From an uncultured Armatimonadota bacterium (lineage in GTDB: Bacteria; Armatimonadota; Armatimonadia; Armatimonadales; Armatimonadaceae): a stretch of DNA of 5,396 bases. The position numbers and the translations under genes were made by a program. Shown piece by piece: positions 1-4,815 of this stretch; the first letter of the stretch is position 1; each line of letters starts with the position of its first letter. The DNA lies in contig CAIRTT010000037.1 in NCBI GenBank assembly GCA_903881535.1, positions 1 to 5,396 on the forward strand, given 5' to 3'. The notes beneath the pieces were generated by a model. The model did no database searches. It had not been told where the DNA came from and was given only the letters and a program-made list of their open reading frames with translations.

Positions 1-642
1 CAGCGCGGGTTTTACAAGGGGCTGAAGTTCCACCGTATCGAGGACTGGGTTGCACAGGGCGGGGATCCGCTCGGGGATGGCTCCGGTGGGCCTGGGTACA
101 CGGTGGAGAACGAGACCAACCGTGCGCTCAAGCATATCAAGGGTGCGGTCGGGATGGCGAATGCTGGTCGGGATACCGCGGGCAGCCAGTTTTATATCCT
201 GAAAAAGGATGCGCCGCAGCTGGACAACGGGCAGTACACCTTGGTGGGGATTGTGATGTCGGGAATCGATGTCATCGACAAGCTCGCGGCTGGCGATGCC
301 ATGACGGACATCAAGGTCGACCTCCCGGGTGGATATAAGCCGAAGGCGGTTGGACCAAGTCGTGGGCCAGAGGCGAGTAATCGGGTGACGGCCATTTTGC
401 CGGAAGAAATCGCATCCAAACAGATCACAGAATCGATAGATATCGAGATCAGTGTTCAGGTGAACGGGGCATCCACGGTCAAGCTAAAGCGCGGGACTGG
501 CGACAAGAATGTCGACGATGCAGTTCTCGCTGCGCTCAGTGAGTGGGTCTGGGCGCCAGCGCTACGCGACGGGACACCCTATGCGACCACGACAAAGTGG
601 AATGTGGACATTTTCAGCATGATCCGCAAGCGTCTGCCGTAG
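1..642 (+). CDS. Cyclophilin-type peptidyl-prolyl cis-trans isomerase with C-terminal TonB-C-like domain, 5' end outside window
   Basis: This is the last 213 codons of a cyclophilin, an enzyme that interconverts cis and trans X-Pro bonds in proteins. The frame is open from base 1, so the true start lies upstream. Seen: FHRI with the catalytic-type Arg (visible residues 10-13), the AQGGDP segment (19-24), GDGSGGPGYTVENE, and the core strand GSQFYIL. Residues 1 to about 110 cover most of the isomerase domain; the first strands are missing. After a linker of about 30 residues, residues about 144-206 (nt 430-618) look like a TonB C-terminal fold: a VQVNG strand, a GTGDKNVDDAVLAAL helix, WVWAPALRDGTPY, and a last VDIFSM strand. 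Bacterial cyclophilins usually end after the isomerase domain, so this fusion is uncommon. I infer an envelope or periplasmic location, but no signal peptide is in view. It ends with TAG and is followed by a terminator. Confidence 0.93.
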   Translation, partial: QRGFYKGLKFHRIEDWVAQGGDPLGDGSGGPGYTVENETNRALKHIKGAVGMANAGRDTAGSQFYILKKDAPQLDNGQYTLVGIVMSGIDVIDKLAAGDAMTDIKVDLPGGYKPKAVGPSRGPEASNRVTAILPEEIASKQITESIDIEISVQVNGASTVKLKRGTGDKNVDDAVLAALSEWVWAPALRDGTPYATTTKWNVDIFSMIRKRLP

Positions 643-944
643 GGAAGTCACGTACATATCAAACGAAAAAACGATGGTAGACGTTTCTGCCATCGGTTTT
701 GATTTTCCTGTTGTATTGACCAAAAGGCGTATCGAGCGGAGTGGGGTGTCCATCGTAGGCCGGAATCCACCTAGGCATAGGGACGACGCTCAATTGTGAA
801 GATAGAGTTCCCATGGGACTCTTGGTGGAGGCCGGAGATGGATACCGCGCGCAGCCAAATGTGTCTGTTCTCAATAACCGAGGGTTCAGCGATCCTCCCC
901 TACACCGAAATTGGGAAACGAAACGGCATATTATCGGCAAACCG
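643..944. other. Intergenic region between convergent genes; no gene supported beyond the terminator
   Basis: This gap of about 300 bp separates the rightward isomerase gene from the leftward toxin gene. Beyond the hairpin at 667-706 I see no reading frame with recognisable protein content and no convincing ribosome binding site. One curiosity is an 18-base stretch at 840-857 that matches 171-188 of the isomerase gene at 17 positions in the same codon phase, giving DTAxSQ in both. It may be a relic of a partial duplication, or chance. Confidence 0.6.
667..706 (+). terminator. Intrinsic (rho-independent) terminator after the isomerase gene
   Basis: A 10-bp stem (672-681 with 686-695, one G-T wobble) closes a CGTT loop and begins about 30 nt after the TAG stop. 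It is followed by GGTTTTGATTTT. An A-run at 667-671 precedes the stem, so the opposite strand also reads stem then T-run. The element could therefore stop transcription in both directions, including any read-through from the leftward toxin-antitoxin operon. The structure was paired by eye and no folding energy was computed. Confidence 0.8.
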
Positions 945-1457
945 CTATCTGGTCAGAACCGCCTTAATGTTCTTGGTTAGGATGTACAAGTGTAGCGGGA
1001 GACCTTCGGCCGATACAAAACCCCACTTCTCGTAGAAGGCCTTTGCAGCTGCATCTTTCGCGTGAGCTAGCAGTGCACGTGCCCCGATGACTTCCTGTGC
1101 TTTCATGAATCTGAGAAACGCATCCTGAAGGAGGCTTGCTCCAAGGCCTTGTCCCTTGCAGCTTTCTGCGACAGCGAGGCGGGCAAGGAGCACCAGAGGC
1201 ACTTCATGTCGGGCAAGTCCTTTGCGTATTCGCTCAGGCGTCTGTTCGAAGTCAACCGATGCGGCACTCAGACTGTAGAAACCTACGACTTCAGATGTCC
1301 CCGTTCGCGTTGAAACAAACGTGCGAGCTGAGTTGTTTCGCTGATTCTGTAACGCATGAGATTTTAAGAACGTGTTTAGAGCCTCGATGCCACAGTCAAA
1401 TGTGCTGACATCGTGATCTTCGGTGAGGAGAACGGGTCGTTGGTATGCGCCATTCAT
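945..1457 (-). CDS. tacT: GNAT-family toxin of a TacAT-type toxin-antitoxin system
   Basis: This is a complete 170-residue Gcn5-related acetyltransferase of the TacT type. In characterised members the toxin acetylates the amino group of aminoacyl-tRNAs and blocks translation until its antitoxin binds it. Seen: the N-terminal family signature FDCGIEALNTFL followed by HALQNQ (residues 20-39); the acetyl-CoA binding motif A, LARLAV (91-96) and KGQGLG (101-106); the helix GARALLAHAKD (125-135); and FYEKWGF (141-147), whose Tyr142 matches the catalytic Tyr of TacT. Length agrees with the family's usual 160-180 residues. The ATG start overlaps the antitoxin stop as ATGA, which supports this start and translational coupling. 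The stop is TAG. All key residues are present, so it is probably active. The tRNA target cannot be read from sequence. Confidence 0.93.
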   Translation of the reverse strand: MNGAYQRPVLLTEDHDVSTFDCGIEALNTFLKSHALQNQRNNSARTFVSTRTGTSEVVGFYSLSAASVDFEQTPERIRKGLARHEVPLVLLARLAVAESCKGQGLGASLLQDAFLRFMKAQEVIGARALLAHAKDAAAKAFYEKWGFVSAEGLPLHLYILTKNIKAVLTR

Positions 1458-1735
1458 TCAAAAACGCTCTTACGTGCAAACAGATCTCTTAGACCTTGAA
1501 TCTCTGTGGGTTCTTCTTCGAGGCTATCCAGGAATTTTTTCATCTGCTCCTCTGGCAGAAAAAACTGAGACTGATCCGCCAATGCCGTTTGCGCAGCTTC
1601 TGTTGAGGTACTGATGACAAAGTCAGAGAGCTTTGTCCCTTGCGATGCTGCAGCCATTTCCAGTAAAGCCTTCTGGGCATGGCTTACCCTGAGATCGATT
1701 CTGGCATCTTTTGAAGTTCGTTTGGTTGTATCCAC
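1454..1735 (-). CDS. tacA: TacA-type (DUF1778) ribbon-helix-helix antitoxin
   Basis: This is a complete 93-residue antitoxin and the first gene of the operon. In the DUF1778/TacA family the N-terminal half is a ribbon-helix-helix DNA-binding domain and the C-terminal tail wraps the GNAT toxin and blocks its acetyl-CoA site. Seen: the basic strand ARIDLRVS (residues 11-18), helix QKALLEMAAASQG (21-33), the turn and second helix TKLSDFVISTSTEAA (34-48), then an acidic tail with the PEEQMKKFLDSLEEEP segment (61-76), typical of these antitoxins. The start is GTG at 1733-1735, chosen because GGGAG lies 8 nt upstream (1744-1748) and the protein then has normal family length. It overlaps the toxin start by 4 nt. 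Autorepression through the repeated boxes just upstream is inferred. Confidence 0.92.
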   Translation of the reverse strand: MDTTKRTSKDARIDLRVSHAQKALLEMAAASQGTKLSDFVISTSTEAAQTALADQSQFFLPEEQMKKFLDSLEEEPTEIQGLRDLFARKSVFE

Positions 1736-1743
1736 GTGTCAAG

Positions 1744-1748
1744 CTCCC
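1744..1748 (-). promoter_or_regulatory. Ribosome binding site of tacA
   Basis: The minus strand reads GGGAG with 8 nt before the GTG start at 1735. This site decides in favour of the GTG start, because no ATG nearby has a comparable Shine-Dalgarno sequence. Confidence 0.75.
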
Positions 1749-1756
1749 GTTTGCAT

Positions 1757-1775
1757 ATTGTACGTACGTTGTACG
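1757..1775 (-). promoter_or_regulatory. Probable tacAT promoter -10 box and antitoxin operator
   Basis: TTGTACG occurs twice, at 1758-1764 and 1769-1775, 11 bp apart and thus about one helical turn. The first box also overlaps the palindrome GTACGTAC (1760-1767). On the minus strand TACAAT (1757-1762) is a good -10 hexamer about 20 nt before the GTG start, so a repressor bound here would cover the promoter. Ribbon-helix-helix antitoxins typically bind short repeats of this kind. No strong -35 box is visible; the T-rich stretch at 1780-1785 is the only candidate. Autoregulation is inferred. Confidence 0.55.
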
Positions 1776-1858
1776 CGCATTTTTCGTTAGATTCCGTCAG
1801 AACGTTCCGGTGATTCAATCGCATTGGGACAGCCGTTGACCGATTGGCGGCGTCTGCA

Positions 1859-1887
1859 CGGGCGGACACGGCGGTCCGCCCCTACGC
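1859..1887 (-). repeat. Intergenic palindromic repeat, inverted copy
   Basis: This is an exact copy of the 29-bp core seen at 2027-2055, on the opposite strand. The arms GGGCGGAC (1860-1867) and GTCCGCCC (1874-1881) enclose a 6-nt loop, and the asymmetric tail reads GTAGGGG on the minus strand. It is the only GGGCGGAC-type copy in this orientation and stands alone outside the modular array. At 1800-1815 there is a degraded match to the segment that follows the other hairpins (GAACGTTCCGGTGATT). Confidence 0.9.
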
Positions 1888-1952
1888 AGAGGATTTTAAT
1901 ACGATAGCCATCAGGTATTAAGATTTACTCGCCACGCATGAATGACCATGTG

Positions 1953-2000
1953 TCGATTGTCGATTGTCGATTGTCGATTGTCGATTGTCAATTTCGATTG
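1953..2000 (+). repeat. Heptanucleotide tandem repeat (TCGATTG)n
   Basis: Five perfect head-to-tail copies of TCGATTG occupy 1953-1987, followed by a degenerate TCAATT and a sixth copy at 1994-2000. Such heptamers commonly change copy number by slipped-strand pairing. It lies between genes, so a coding phase switch is unlikely. The reading frame through it (RLSIVDCRLSIV) is a product of the repeat and not a gene. Confidence 0.92.
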
Positions 2001-2026
2001 TTATCGCAATCCGAATACAAATTTCC

Positions 2027-2055
2027 GCGTAGGGGCGGACCGCCGTGTCCGCCCG
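2027..2055 (+). repeat. Palindromic hairpin core, copy B
   Basis: GCGTAGG leads into the arms GGGCGGAC (2033-2040) and GTCCGCCC (2047-2054) with loop CGCCGT. The 29-bp core is identical to the copy at 2194-2222. Confidence 0.92.
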
Positions 2056-2193
2056 GAACGTATCGGTGATCCCGCGGCCATCACAAATTCCGCGTACGCA
2101 CGTGGCGTTACGTCAACCAAAATGGCAAACCGTCACAAAATCCGCATACAACCGGCGTTTCGTATTACCGAACCACAATTCGACATAAATTCC

Positions 2194-2222
2194 GCGTAGG
2201 GGCGGACCGCCGTGTCCGCCCG
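2194..2222 (+). repeat. Palindromic hairpin core, copy C
   Basis: Same 29-bp core and orientation as at 2027-2055, 167 bp further on. Just after it a second, unrelated inverted repeat can form: CCACGGGCGT (2239-2248) with ACGCCCGTGG (2263-2272) around a 14-nt loop. That second pairing is not preserved in the other modules. Confidence 0.92.
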
Positions 2223-2362
2223 TAACGTATCGGTGATCCCACGGGCGTCACAAATTCCGTTTACGCCCGTGGCGTTGCGTCAATACGATCCGCGATTCGA
2301 AACAAATCCCCGCCCACTGACGGCGTTTCATCCAACCAAAATGGCCATTTGACACAAAATCT

Positions 2363-2391
2363 GCGTAGGGGCGGACCGCCGTGTCCGCCCG
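2363..2391 (+). repeat. Palindromic hairpin core, copy D
   Basis: Same 29-bp core and orientation, 169 bp after the previous copy, preceded by ACAAAATCT and followed by GAACGTTTCGGTAATCC. Confidence 0.92.
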
Positions 2392-2464
2392 GAACGTTTC
2401 GGTAATCCTACGGGAATCACAATTTCCGTGTCTGCCCGGAACGTATCAGTGATCCCATGGTCAA

Positions 2465-2491
2465 CGGGCAGGCGTGGAAGCCTGCCCCTAC
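2465..2491 (-). repeat. Variant palindromic repeat (GGGCAGGC type) at the ATPase 3' end
   Basis: On the minus strand this reads GTAGGGGCAGGC, a 6-nt loop, then GCCTGCCCG. It has the same length and layout as the GTAGGGGCGGAC class but two changed stem pairs, both compensated: G-C to A-T and A-T to G-C. The arms are GGGCAGGC (2466-2473) and GCCTGCCC (2480-2487). Its GTAG supplies the TAG stop codon (2488-2490) of the ATPase gene, so the repeat and gene overlap by 4 bp. Beside it, GCCCC (2484-2488) and GGGGC (2493-2497) give a second short inverted repeat. Confidence 0.85.
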
Positions 2492-3834
2492 AGGGGCTTT
2501 TCTGTATTAGTGCTCCCGTAGACCGACGCAAAGGTGCCGCTCAATAGAATGCGGGGTATTCCCCCCAATCGCCCCTGGAGGTAGCTCTTTCGGATGTCCT
2601 TGTCATAGCGGACATCTTTATACTCACTGAATGAGAGCAGGCTCGATGCGCCGCTCGCATCTCGTTCAGCTACCCACATCTCGTCACGGCGTAGGAGGTG
2701 CTGATCCATCAGGAGCACATCGTGTGTCGTTAGCAGCAGCTGCGTCCTGGTTTCTGTGGAGCACGTGGCAAGGTACGCTTCGAGCAATCGACGCGTCAAA
2801 AGGGTGTGTAGACTGCGGTCGACCTCATCGATGACGTAGACTTTTTTCGAGACCTGCGTCGAGAGTTCAAGAAATGCTGGTAATAAATCAATCACACGCT
2901 GTGAGCCATCTGACTCCTGCCGGATTTCGAACTTGGCCTCTGTTCCGTCGGCCTTCGGGTGAAATGTAACCAGCTTTTTAGCGATGAGTTCATCCCCTTT
3001 GCGAGTGACCATGTAGCGCTCGTTGATCGGTTCAGTCAGCATTCGAACCGTCATGCCTTCCTTGACATCTTCTTGCAGCATGATTTTGTATGGCTCGTGC
3101 AACGGAAGGTTCTCAAAGGGGATTTCCTCACCACCAATATGCGCGATGCCAGTATCGAGCTGCGGAAGCATCTGGTTCATTGTTGCGTAAAGCGGATGAC
3201 CTTCGTCCAGGAACTGCTCAAATGGTTCGAAGCGGGAGTCAGGCGCGACGAGCTCGAGAGTATCCTTAAACCAGCTGTAGACTGGCCGGAAATTGTCAAC
3301 TTTCTGAGAGACCGAGTTGGTTAGGAAGAGTTGGTTGTCTCTGGTCCCCTGAAATGCGAACTGAAGGAACGGTTCCTTTGCGAGAGAGTCATCAAAGTTA
3401 GGTTTTCCATCGATGCGGTGGTAGAGAACCTTTTCGCTGGCGCTCGTGATAACCACGAGCTTTTCTTCAAGAACCAGCTTACGGGTTACGGCAAAACTGA
3501 ACTCGTAAATGGTCTCGTCGATCAGCAGCTCGAAGGTAAACCGTGATGGTTGATCTGCCGCCTTTACATCTAGCCGGAAAGGTTCGACAGGTATTAGGCT
3601 ATCAGGCTGCGTGCCTCTAACAATGAGCGCCTTGGCAAAGCTCAGTGCCTTGAAAAAGTTGGTCTTGCCTGCCGCATTGCCACCGTAGATTGCAGCAATC
3701 GGAAGCACTCTCGTCTGGTACTTGCTGAGCTTTGGGACCCTCTCTCCATGCTGGCGCTCTTTGCTCGCGACCATTGAAAATCTGATCTGGTTCCGGAAGG
3801 ACATCCAGTTTTCAAGTGTGAAACTAATAATCAT
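2488..3834 (-). CDS. AAA15-family (COG1106, RloA-like) ATP-binding protein
   Basis: This is a complete 448-residue P-loop ATPase of the ABC/SMC-like class. Seen in order: an N-terminal MIISFTLENWMSFRN strand typical of the family; Walker A GGNAAGKTN (residues 51-59); a long variable middle region (about 80-300); an ABC-type signature ESDGSQR (307-313); Walker B VYVIDEVDRSLH (332-343) with Glu337 as likely catalytic base; the switch histidine LLLTTHD (366-372); and the family end motif YLQGRLGGIPRI (418-429). The last 19 residues run into the repeat palindrome that provides the TAG stop. AGGGA at 3841-3845 (minus strand), 6 nt before the ATG, supports the start. Relatives are often paired with an RloB-type gene and occur in anti-phage or restriction-linked loci. 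No partner follows here, since the downstream side is repeats. Function is unknown and a defence role is an inference. Confidence 0.9.
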   Translation of the reverse strand: MIISFTLENWMSFRNQIRFSMVASKERQHGERVPKLSKYQTRVLPIAAIYGGNAAGKTNFFKALSFAKALIVRGTQPDSLIPVEPFRLDVKAADQPSRFTFELLIDETIYEFSFAVTRKLVLEEKLVVITSASEKVLYHRIDGKPNFDDSLAKEPFLQFAFQGTRDNQLFLTNSVSQKVDNFRPVYSWFKDTLELVAPDSRFEPFEQFLDEGHPLYATMNQMLPQLDTGIAHIGGEEIPFENLPLHEPYKIMLQEDVKEGMTVRMLTEPINERYMVTRKGDELIAKKLVTFHPKADGTEAKFEIRQESDGSQRVIDLLPAFLELSTQVSKKVYVIDEVDRSLHTLLTRRLLEAYLATCSTETRTQLLLTTHDVLLMDQHLLRRDEMWVAERDASGASSLLSFSEYKDVRYDKDIRKSYLQGRLGGIPRILLSGTFASVYGSTNTEKPL

Positions 3835-3949
3835 TGGTTATCCCTAATAATGTGAAAAAATCTCTTTATGTAATATGCATCATACGAAAAATGGAGTATT
3901 TAGTCAAATGTGAGAGGGTATGTAACGTTGTTTCGATGCCAGTAGCCAA
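3835..3949 (-). promoter_or_regulatory. AT-rich upstream region and ribosome binding site of the ATPase gene
   Basis: The minus strand has AGGGA (3841-3845) with a 6-nt spacer to the ATG at 3834. The 60 bases before it are clearly AT-rich compared with the rest of the window (ATGCATATTACATAAAG and nearby), as expected for a promoter. I cannot choose a convincing -35/-10 pair. The gene seems to have its own promoter, since repeats, and not a coding gene, lie upstream. Confidence 0.45.
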
Positions 3950-3973
3950 CGGGCGGACCGCCGCGTCCGCCCG
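3950..3973 (+). repeat. Palindromic hairpin core, divergent copy E
   Basis: The arms CGGGCGGAC (3950-3958) and GTCCGCCCG (3965-3973) form a perfect 9-bp stem with loop CGCCGC. It lacks the GCGTAGG leader found in all the other GGGCGGAC-type copies and so may mark a truncated left end of array 2. Confidence 0.88.
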
Positions 3974-4162
3974 GAAAGTTTCGGTGATCCCGCGGCCATC
4001 ACAAAATTCGTGTACGCCCGTGGTGTTGCGTCAACACGATTCGCGATTCGAAACAAATCCCCGCCCGCCAACGACGTTGCATCAATCCGAACCACAATTC
4101 GCTACAAAATCCGCATACAACCGGTGTTTCGTATTTCCGAACCACAATTAGCCACAAATTCC

Positions 4163-4191
4163 GCGTAGGGGCGGACCGCCGTGTCCGCCCG
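4163..4191 (+). repeat. Palindromic hairpin core, copy F
   Basis: Same 29-bp core and orientation as copies at 2027, 2194 and 2363. It is followed by GGACGTTTCG, a diverged form of the usual post-hairpin segment. Confidence 0.92.
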
Positions 4192-4230
4192 GGACGTTTC
4201 GTTTTCCTGCGGGCATTACAATGTCCGAAT

Positions 4231-4293
4231 CCACCCACAGCACCAATTTTGGTAACCATCATCGGCATCCACATTAATGTTGGATTTGCTTCC
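4231..4293. other. Short 3' flank of the DUF1854 gene
   Basis: Between array 2 and the DUF1854 stop are about 60 bases with no clear terminator. An imperfect inverted repeat (ATCCACATT with AATGTTGGAT, 4266-4284, one base bulged) is the only hairpin candidate and lacks a T-run. CATCGGCATCCACA at 4260-4273 repeats a stretch of the DUF1854 coding region (4368-4381). Confidence 0.4.
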
Positions 4294-4815
4294 CTACAAC
4301 ACCGTATCCAATAACGCCCTGCTCTGCGCATCCAATGCATGCCTGTCCATAATCTCAAACCGGCAGCCATCGGCATCCACAATCAAAATGTGCGCATCGC
4401 TCAGCCAAACACAGCTCTCGGACAGCGACTGGACCACAAAGTCCCGCTGGCCGCGGTCGGTCTCGACATGCCAATACGTAATCCCAAAGTCGTTGCGCAG
4501 ATCCGTGATAATCGTTACGCGACTCGTAAGGTAACGCTGGCGAATCGCTTCCTCGGCGACCGCGCGGCTCTCCGCACTCAGCTCACTGATATGGCTCACA
4601 AAGGCAATCTCTTCGCTCTTGCCATCCAGGAGCGTTAGAAACTTCTCCGGATAGCTCAGCGGACTCGACACAAAGAGCTGCGTTTTGAGCGGACACCAGC
4701 CACCCTTGATTTCGCTGCGCAGGGTATGCGATGGCTCGAACCAGAGGCGAATATCAGCGGGGGTGATGCTGGTCGATTCCATCGATGTCCCGGGAGTCAT
4801 CCACGTTTCGTTCAT
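4294..4815 (-). CDS. DUF1854 family protein
   Basis: This is a complete 173-residue protein of the DUF1854 family, whose biochemical function is not established. In beta-proteobacteria relatives are named after cyanophycin gene clusters, where they sit next to ABC transporters. Seen: the family segments PLSYPEKFLTLLDGKSEEI (residues 52-70), with the dG-E-i pattern; YWHVETDRGQRDFVV (114-128), matching the family W-V-TdrG-r-F core; and LIVDADGCRFEIMDRHALD (144-162) with SRALL close behind. There is no signal peptide or membrane segment, so it is probably cytoplasmic. The ATG directly abuts the TAG stop of the ABC gene, with GGAGGGG 8 nt upstream (4824-4830). This supports the start and coupled translation. 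It likely helps the neighbouring exporter, but that is inference from gene order. The stop is TAG. Confidence 0.88.
   Translation of the reverse strand: MNETWMTPGTSMESTSITPADIRLWFEPSHTLRSEIKGGWCPLKTQLFVSSPLSYPEKFLTLLDGKSEEIAFVSHISELSAESRAVAEEAIRQRYLTSRVTIITDLRNDFGITYWHVETDRGQRDFVVQSLSESCVWLSDAHILIVDADGCRFEIMDRHALDAQSRALLDTVL

Larger units (their letters stand above)
2017..2464 (+). repeat. Modular intergenic repeat array 1
   Basis: Modules each begin with a variant of ACAAATTCCGC, at 2017, 2083, 2135, 2185, 2250, 2302, 2354 and 2419. Spacings are therefore 66, 52, 50, 65, 52, 52 and 65 bp. The long modules (2017, 2185, 2354) carry the GC-rich hairpin followed by a variant of GGAACGTATCGGTGATCC. 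The next module is of the CGTGGCGTT type, and the third of the GGCGTTTCRT type. The order long-B-C is thus given twice plus a further long module. The last piece (2419-2464) begins like a module and then jumps into the post-hairpin part of a long module, as if the hairpin had been deleted. No protein gene is supported in this stretch. Confidence 0.85.
3950..4230 (+). repeat. Modular intergenic repeat array 2
   Basis: The same modules as in array 1 lie upstream of the ATPase gene in the same orientation. Module starts (ACAAAWTYC-type) are at 4001, 4053, 4104, 4154 and 4218, with spacings of 52, 51, 50 and 64 bp. The order is hairpin module (truncated at its left end), B type, two C-type modules, then a hairpin module. 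The segment 4104-4191 matches 2135-2222 at 83 of 88 positions by eye. The B module at 4001-4052 strongly resembles the one at 2250-2301, including GATTCGAAACAAATCCCCG at the junction. No gene is supported here. Confidence 0.85.

Noticed and set aside
674..799. Small 41-codon open frame after the isomerase gene
   Set aside because: Its start codon lies inside the terminator stem, there is no Shine-Dalgarno site, and the peptide is not recognisable.
796..1035. 79-codon open frame on the plus strand
   Set aside because: Its second half is antisense to the well-supported toxin gene and no ribosome binding site precedes it. Only the DTAxSQ echo is noted, as a possible relic.
1942..2199. Open frame reading through the heptamer repeat (RLSIVDCRLSIV)
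   Set aside because: Its start is made of the TCGATTG repeat and the rest crosses palindromic modules. It has no ribosome binding site and no protein-like composition.
2017..2464. CRISPR array
   Set aside because: Repeats and would-be spacers are both related between modules, spacing alternates 65/52/50, and no cas gene is near.
1859..2491. Insertion sequence or transposon with inverted ends
   Set aside because: The two outer palindromes face the same way and belong to different classes, no transposase or target-site duplication is visible, and each palindrome also occurs alone.
2484..2501. Plus-strand terminator (GCCCC...GGGGC then TTTT) at the ATPase 3' end
   Set aside because: No plus-strand gene lies upstream that it could serve, and the stem is only 5 bp and shared with the repeat palindrome.
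3834..4382. Open frames on both strands between the ATPase and DUF1854 genes
   Set aside because: They run through repeat array 2 or antisense to DUF1854, and contain low-complexity repeat translations such as GRTRRSA in several frames.
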